Shown here piece after piece: positions 62,424-64,000 of a DNA stretch of 64,000 nt. The position numbers and the translations under genes were made by a program. Positions within the stretch are counted from its first letter, which is position 1. Each line of letters starts with the position of its first letter. The notes below the pieces were generated by a model. The model had not been told where the DNA came from. It did not search any database and was given only the letters and a program-made list of their open reading frames with translations. Where the stretch lies: positions 1 to 64,000 of the IMG/VR virus record IMGVR_UViG_3300035682_001186; one strand, written 5' to 3'. The stretch is from a virus.

Positions 62424-62876
62424 ATGTCTTTGAAATTATATACGTAAAAGATGTTTTGTGTCACTGCTAGCGAGTGATAACGAGCGATGTGACACAATAC
62501 GGGTTGTTGAGCGTAGCGATACAACCCATTACTTAGATATCTATATAAGTAAAATTATTTAACTCACTGAATAAATTACAATCACCCCCCTCTTTTTCTT
62601 CTATTAAACCAGATATTTTCTCTGGGGGAAGAACGTTCGCCGAAGCACCGATAAAACCCTACTACAATTTGTCATTGATCTGTTGACGCAGTAAAATTCC
62701 TTCCGAGAGGATGGTTACGTTTAGAGACTAGTTGCGCTTAGTATTGTCCACGCTTTGGTCTTACTCCACAGACAGTGGTCGGATTGTCTGTAACGTTTCT
62801 AGTTATATTAGACAGGTAATTGTTTGACCTGTGGGCTACATGATGTTTCATGTGCCTTGCTCTGTTTAGTGTAGTT
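62424..62876. other. Noncoding, hairpin-rich region between convergent units
   Basis: No credible gene in about 450 bp. It is richer in G+C than its surroundings and holds several hairpins: TTGTGTCAC/GTGACACAA (62456-62497), GGGTTGT/ACAACCC (62501-62527), ACAGACA/TGTCTGT, ACAGGT/ACCTGT and ACATGA/TCATGT (between ~62768 and 62855). No tRNA fold with a T-arm GTTCGA in the right context was found on either strand. It may encode a structured RNA or be a replication/packaging-related element; the sequence does not decide. Confidence 0.5.
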
Positions 62877-63473
62877 TTAGATTGTGTTTAAAGTGTTGTT
62901 AGACTTGATGTCAGTTGAGTATTTTGTAGATTGTTGATTAGATGAGAGTAGTTTGACCAAATATCCATATCTCTGAAAAAATGGTTCAAACGAGTATATA
63001 TTCCAAGCACCATATACTCTAGTTGAATAGGTTACATGATTTAAATCCATCCATATCCCAGTTTGTTGTTTCTGATGATGTAGAATAGCGGTCTTGGATT
63101 GTACTGCTACATAGCGACCTTTACGATTAAACTTCATTAATAAGATATTGAAATCATCTGGATCACTAGCGGTCATCAATTGATCTATCCACGTTTCTAA
63201 TTGTTTGGATTCGTCAAATAGTTGATGAAATTGAAAATCAGCATAAAACTTACATTCACAATTGAACAATGGAAAACTTTGACCAGGAATAATATCTCCT
63301 TTGAAGTTTCTAATTTGTCCTTCATGTAATATTTGTTTACGATGACTATTAGTGCCACCAGTATAAGCTCCAGAACCAGGCGCTCTCATGAAGTTCTCTC
63401 CATATAACTCTGAGAGAAATTTGGATACTTCACGTTCAAACCCGCTTCCTTTGTTTTTACTTTTACTTGGCAT
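62877..63473 (-). CDS. PD-(D/E)XK nuclease, Holliday-junction-resolvase-like
   Basis: 198-residue nuclease. KNKGSGFEREVSKFLSELYG at the N-terminus carries the conserved Glu of Hjc-like enzymes, followed by RAPGSGAYTGG, then KGDIIPGQSFPLFNCECKFY: Asp, 12 residues, E-C-K as the PD-(D/E)XK active site (residues ~65-85). The rest is beta/alpha with a C-terminal Ser/Asn/Thr tail. The ATG at 63473 is preferred over an in-frame ATG at 63554, because the latter lies inside the gp46-like gene and the extra 27 residues lack homologous character. It is downstream of the gp46-like gene, fitting a recombination/repair pair. Could act as resolvase or as a recombination endonuclease. Confidence 0.75.
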   Translation of the reverse strand: MPSKSKNKGSGFEREVSKFLSELYGENFMRAPGSGAYTGGTNSHRKQILHEGQIRNFKGDIIPGQSFPLFNCECKFYADFQFHQLFDESKQLETWIDQLMTASDPDDFNILLMKFNRKGRYVAVQSKTAILHHQKQQTGIWMDLNHVTYSTRVYGAWNIYSFEPFFQRYGYLVKLLSSNQQSTKYSTDIKSNNTLNTI

Positions 63474-63510
63474 GGTAATACTTATCTCTTTATTGTTAAA
63501 TTTAAATATT

Positions 63511-64000
63511 TTATACTGTTGTTTCTGTAGTAGTTTCATATGATGTGAAACCACCTTCTTTAATAACTTTAAGTACGCTAGACACTCTATTTGTTAGTTC
63601 ATCTCTATGTGATACAAGCCAAACTGATTTGTTACGTCTACGTGCCATATCTTTGAGTAGTGCAATACTGTTTTCAACACCAATAGTATCTAAACCATTA
63701 TCAATCAACTCATCAACAAATAATACATTGATAGGACTGTATAATGATTCGTATACATCTCTGAATGAAAAGGATAGCCCAAGGATCAGTCTATTACGCT
63801 CACCACGACTTAGATTATCAAAGTCTAACTCACGTCCTAGCTCAGTGATTTCAACTGTTAAATCATTCTGAAATACAACTGTATGTGGTAAACCCATGGA
63901 ATCCAAATAAAATGATAGACGACTGTTCAAATAAGTTAAATTTTGTTCAATAATCTTTTTACGAACAAAAGATTTTTTGCTTGTCAATAAGTCTAACAAG
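63511..64000 (-). CDS. 46: Recombination endonuclease ATPase subunit, gp46/SbcC/Rad50-like (5' part beyond window)
   Basis: C-terminal 162 residues of an SMC-type ATPase; the N-terminus lies beyond the right edge. Visible: ABC signature FDNLSRGERNRLILGLSFSF, Walker B INVLFVDELIDNGLD, and the H-loop SVWLVSHRDEL. The coiled-coil arm and Walker A must lie beyond 64000. With gp47 it resects DNA ends for recombination-dependent replication in T4. The sequence is compact after the H-loop, ending SYETTTETTV. The downstream nuclease starts 38 nt after its stop. Confidence 0.9.
   Translation of the reverse strand, partial: LLDLLTSKKSFVRKKIIEQNLTYLNSRLSFYLDSMGLPHTVVFQNDLTVEITELGRELDFDNLSRGERNRLILGLSFSFRDVYESLYSPINVLFVDELIDNGLDTIGVENSIALLKDMARRRNKSVWLVSHRDELTNRVSSVLKVIKEGGFTSYETTTETTV

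Noticed and set aside
62424-62876. tRNA gene or tRNA cluster in the noncoding block
   Set aside because: Checked both strands for a T-arm with GTTCGA context, an anticodon arm and a 7-bp acceptor stem in register; none fits.
63474-63554. 27-residue N-terminal extension of the PD-(D/E)XK nuclease from an upstream ATG
   Set aside because: It lies inside the gp46-like gene, lacks a ribosome site, and the internal ATG at 63473 begins the conserved basic GSGFERE region.

Overview
The window is part of a large, AT-rich, T4-like contractile-tailed phage (myovirus) genome. Head genes lie in the T4 order on the minus strand: portal gp20, a small gene at the gp67 position, a gp68-like core protein, protease gp21, scaffold gp22 and major capsid gp23. 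Tail genes include sheath gp18 (cut by the left edge), gp13-, gp14- and gp15-like neck and tail-completion proteins, a gp26-like baseplate/chaperone gene and two tape-measure-like proteins. dNMP kinase (gp1-like) and gp46-like recombination ATPase (cut by the right edge) are also of T4 type. Short plus-strand HNH or GIY-YIG genes sit among the minus-strand structural genes. The host cannot be read directly. Carbamoyltransferase, sulfotransferases, many glycosyltransferases and collagen-like fibres together resemble marine or freshwater T4-like phages.

Layout: 1-10.0 kb holds sheath, HNH protein, dNMP kinase, neck proteins, gp15-like protein and a Nudix hydrolase. 10.0-21.8 kb is a minus-strand cassette of tightly packed and overlapping genes for glycan synthesis and decoration: four GT-B and two GT-A type glycosyltransferases (one fused to a methyltransferase), a second methyltransferase, two sulfotransferases, a NodU/CmcH carbamoyltransferase and an APS-kinase-like/nucleotidylyltransferase fusion. 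21.9-46.2 kb is the fibre region: Asp-box fibre, S74-chaperone fibre, a GC-richer structural protein, three LamG-like proteins, a 3584-residue collagen-like fibre built from Cys-rich repeat blocks and Gly-X-Thr repeats, and a 1167-residue collagen-like S74 fibre. 46.2-56.1 kb holds two putative head-packaged proteins and the head module, interrupted by an HNH and a GIY-YIG-type gene. 56.2-62.4 kb holds two paralogous tape-measure-like proteins, one with two peptidoglycan-hydrolase-like domains, and the divergent gp26-like gene. 62.4-62.9 kb is noncoding and rich in hairpins. 62.9-64 kb holds a PD-(D/E)XK nuclease and the gp46-like gene.

Regulation looks T4-late-like: a (G/C)ATAAATA box stands upstream of most transcription units. 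In front of four plus-strand genes the box ends only 5-7 nt before the ATG, which predicts leaderless or nearly leaderless mRNAs.

The strongest new observations are: (1) a textbook -1 frameshift signal at the end of the gp26-like gene (TTTTTTC, 7-nt spacer, 12-bp stem) joining it to an overlapping 76-codon frame next to the tape-measure gene, as in tail assembly chaperones of other phages; (2) a sulfate/carbamoyl/methyl glycan-decoration cassette beside Thr-rich collagen-like fibres, a combination reminiscent of Nod-factor decoration enzymes and of glycosylated bacterial collagen-like fibres; and (3) the leaderless-type late promoters.
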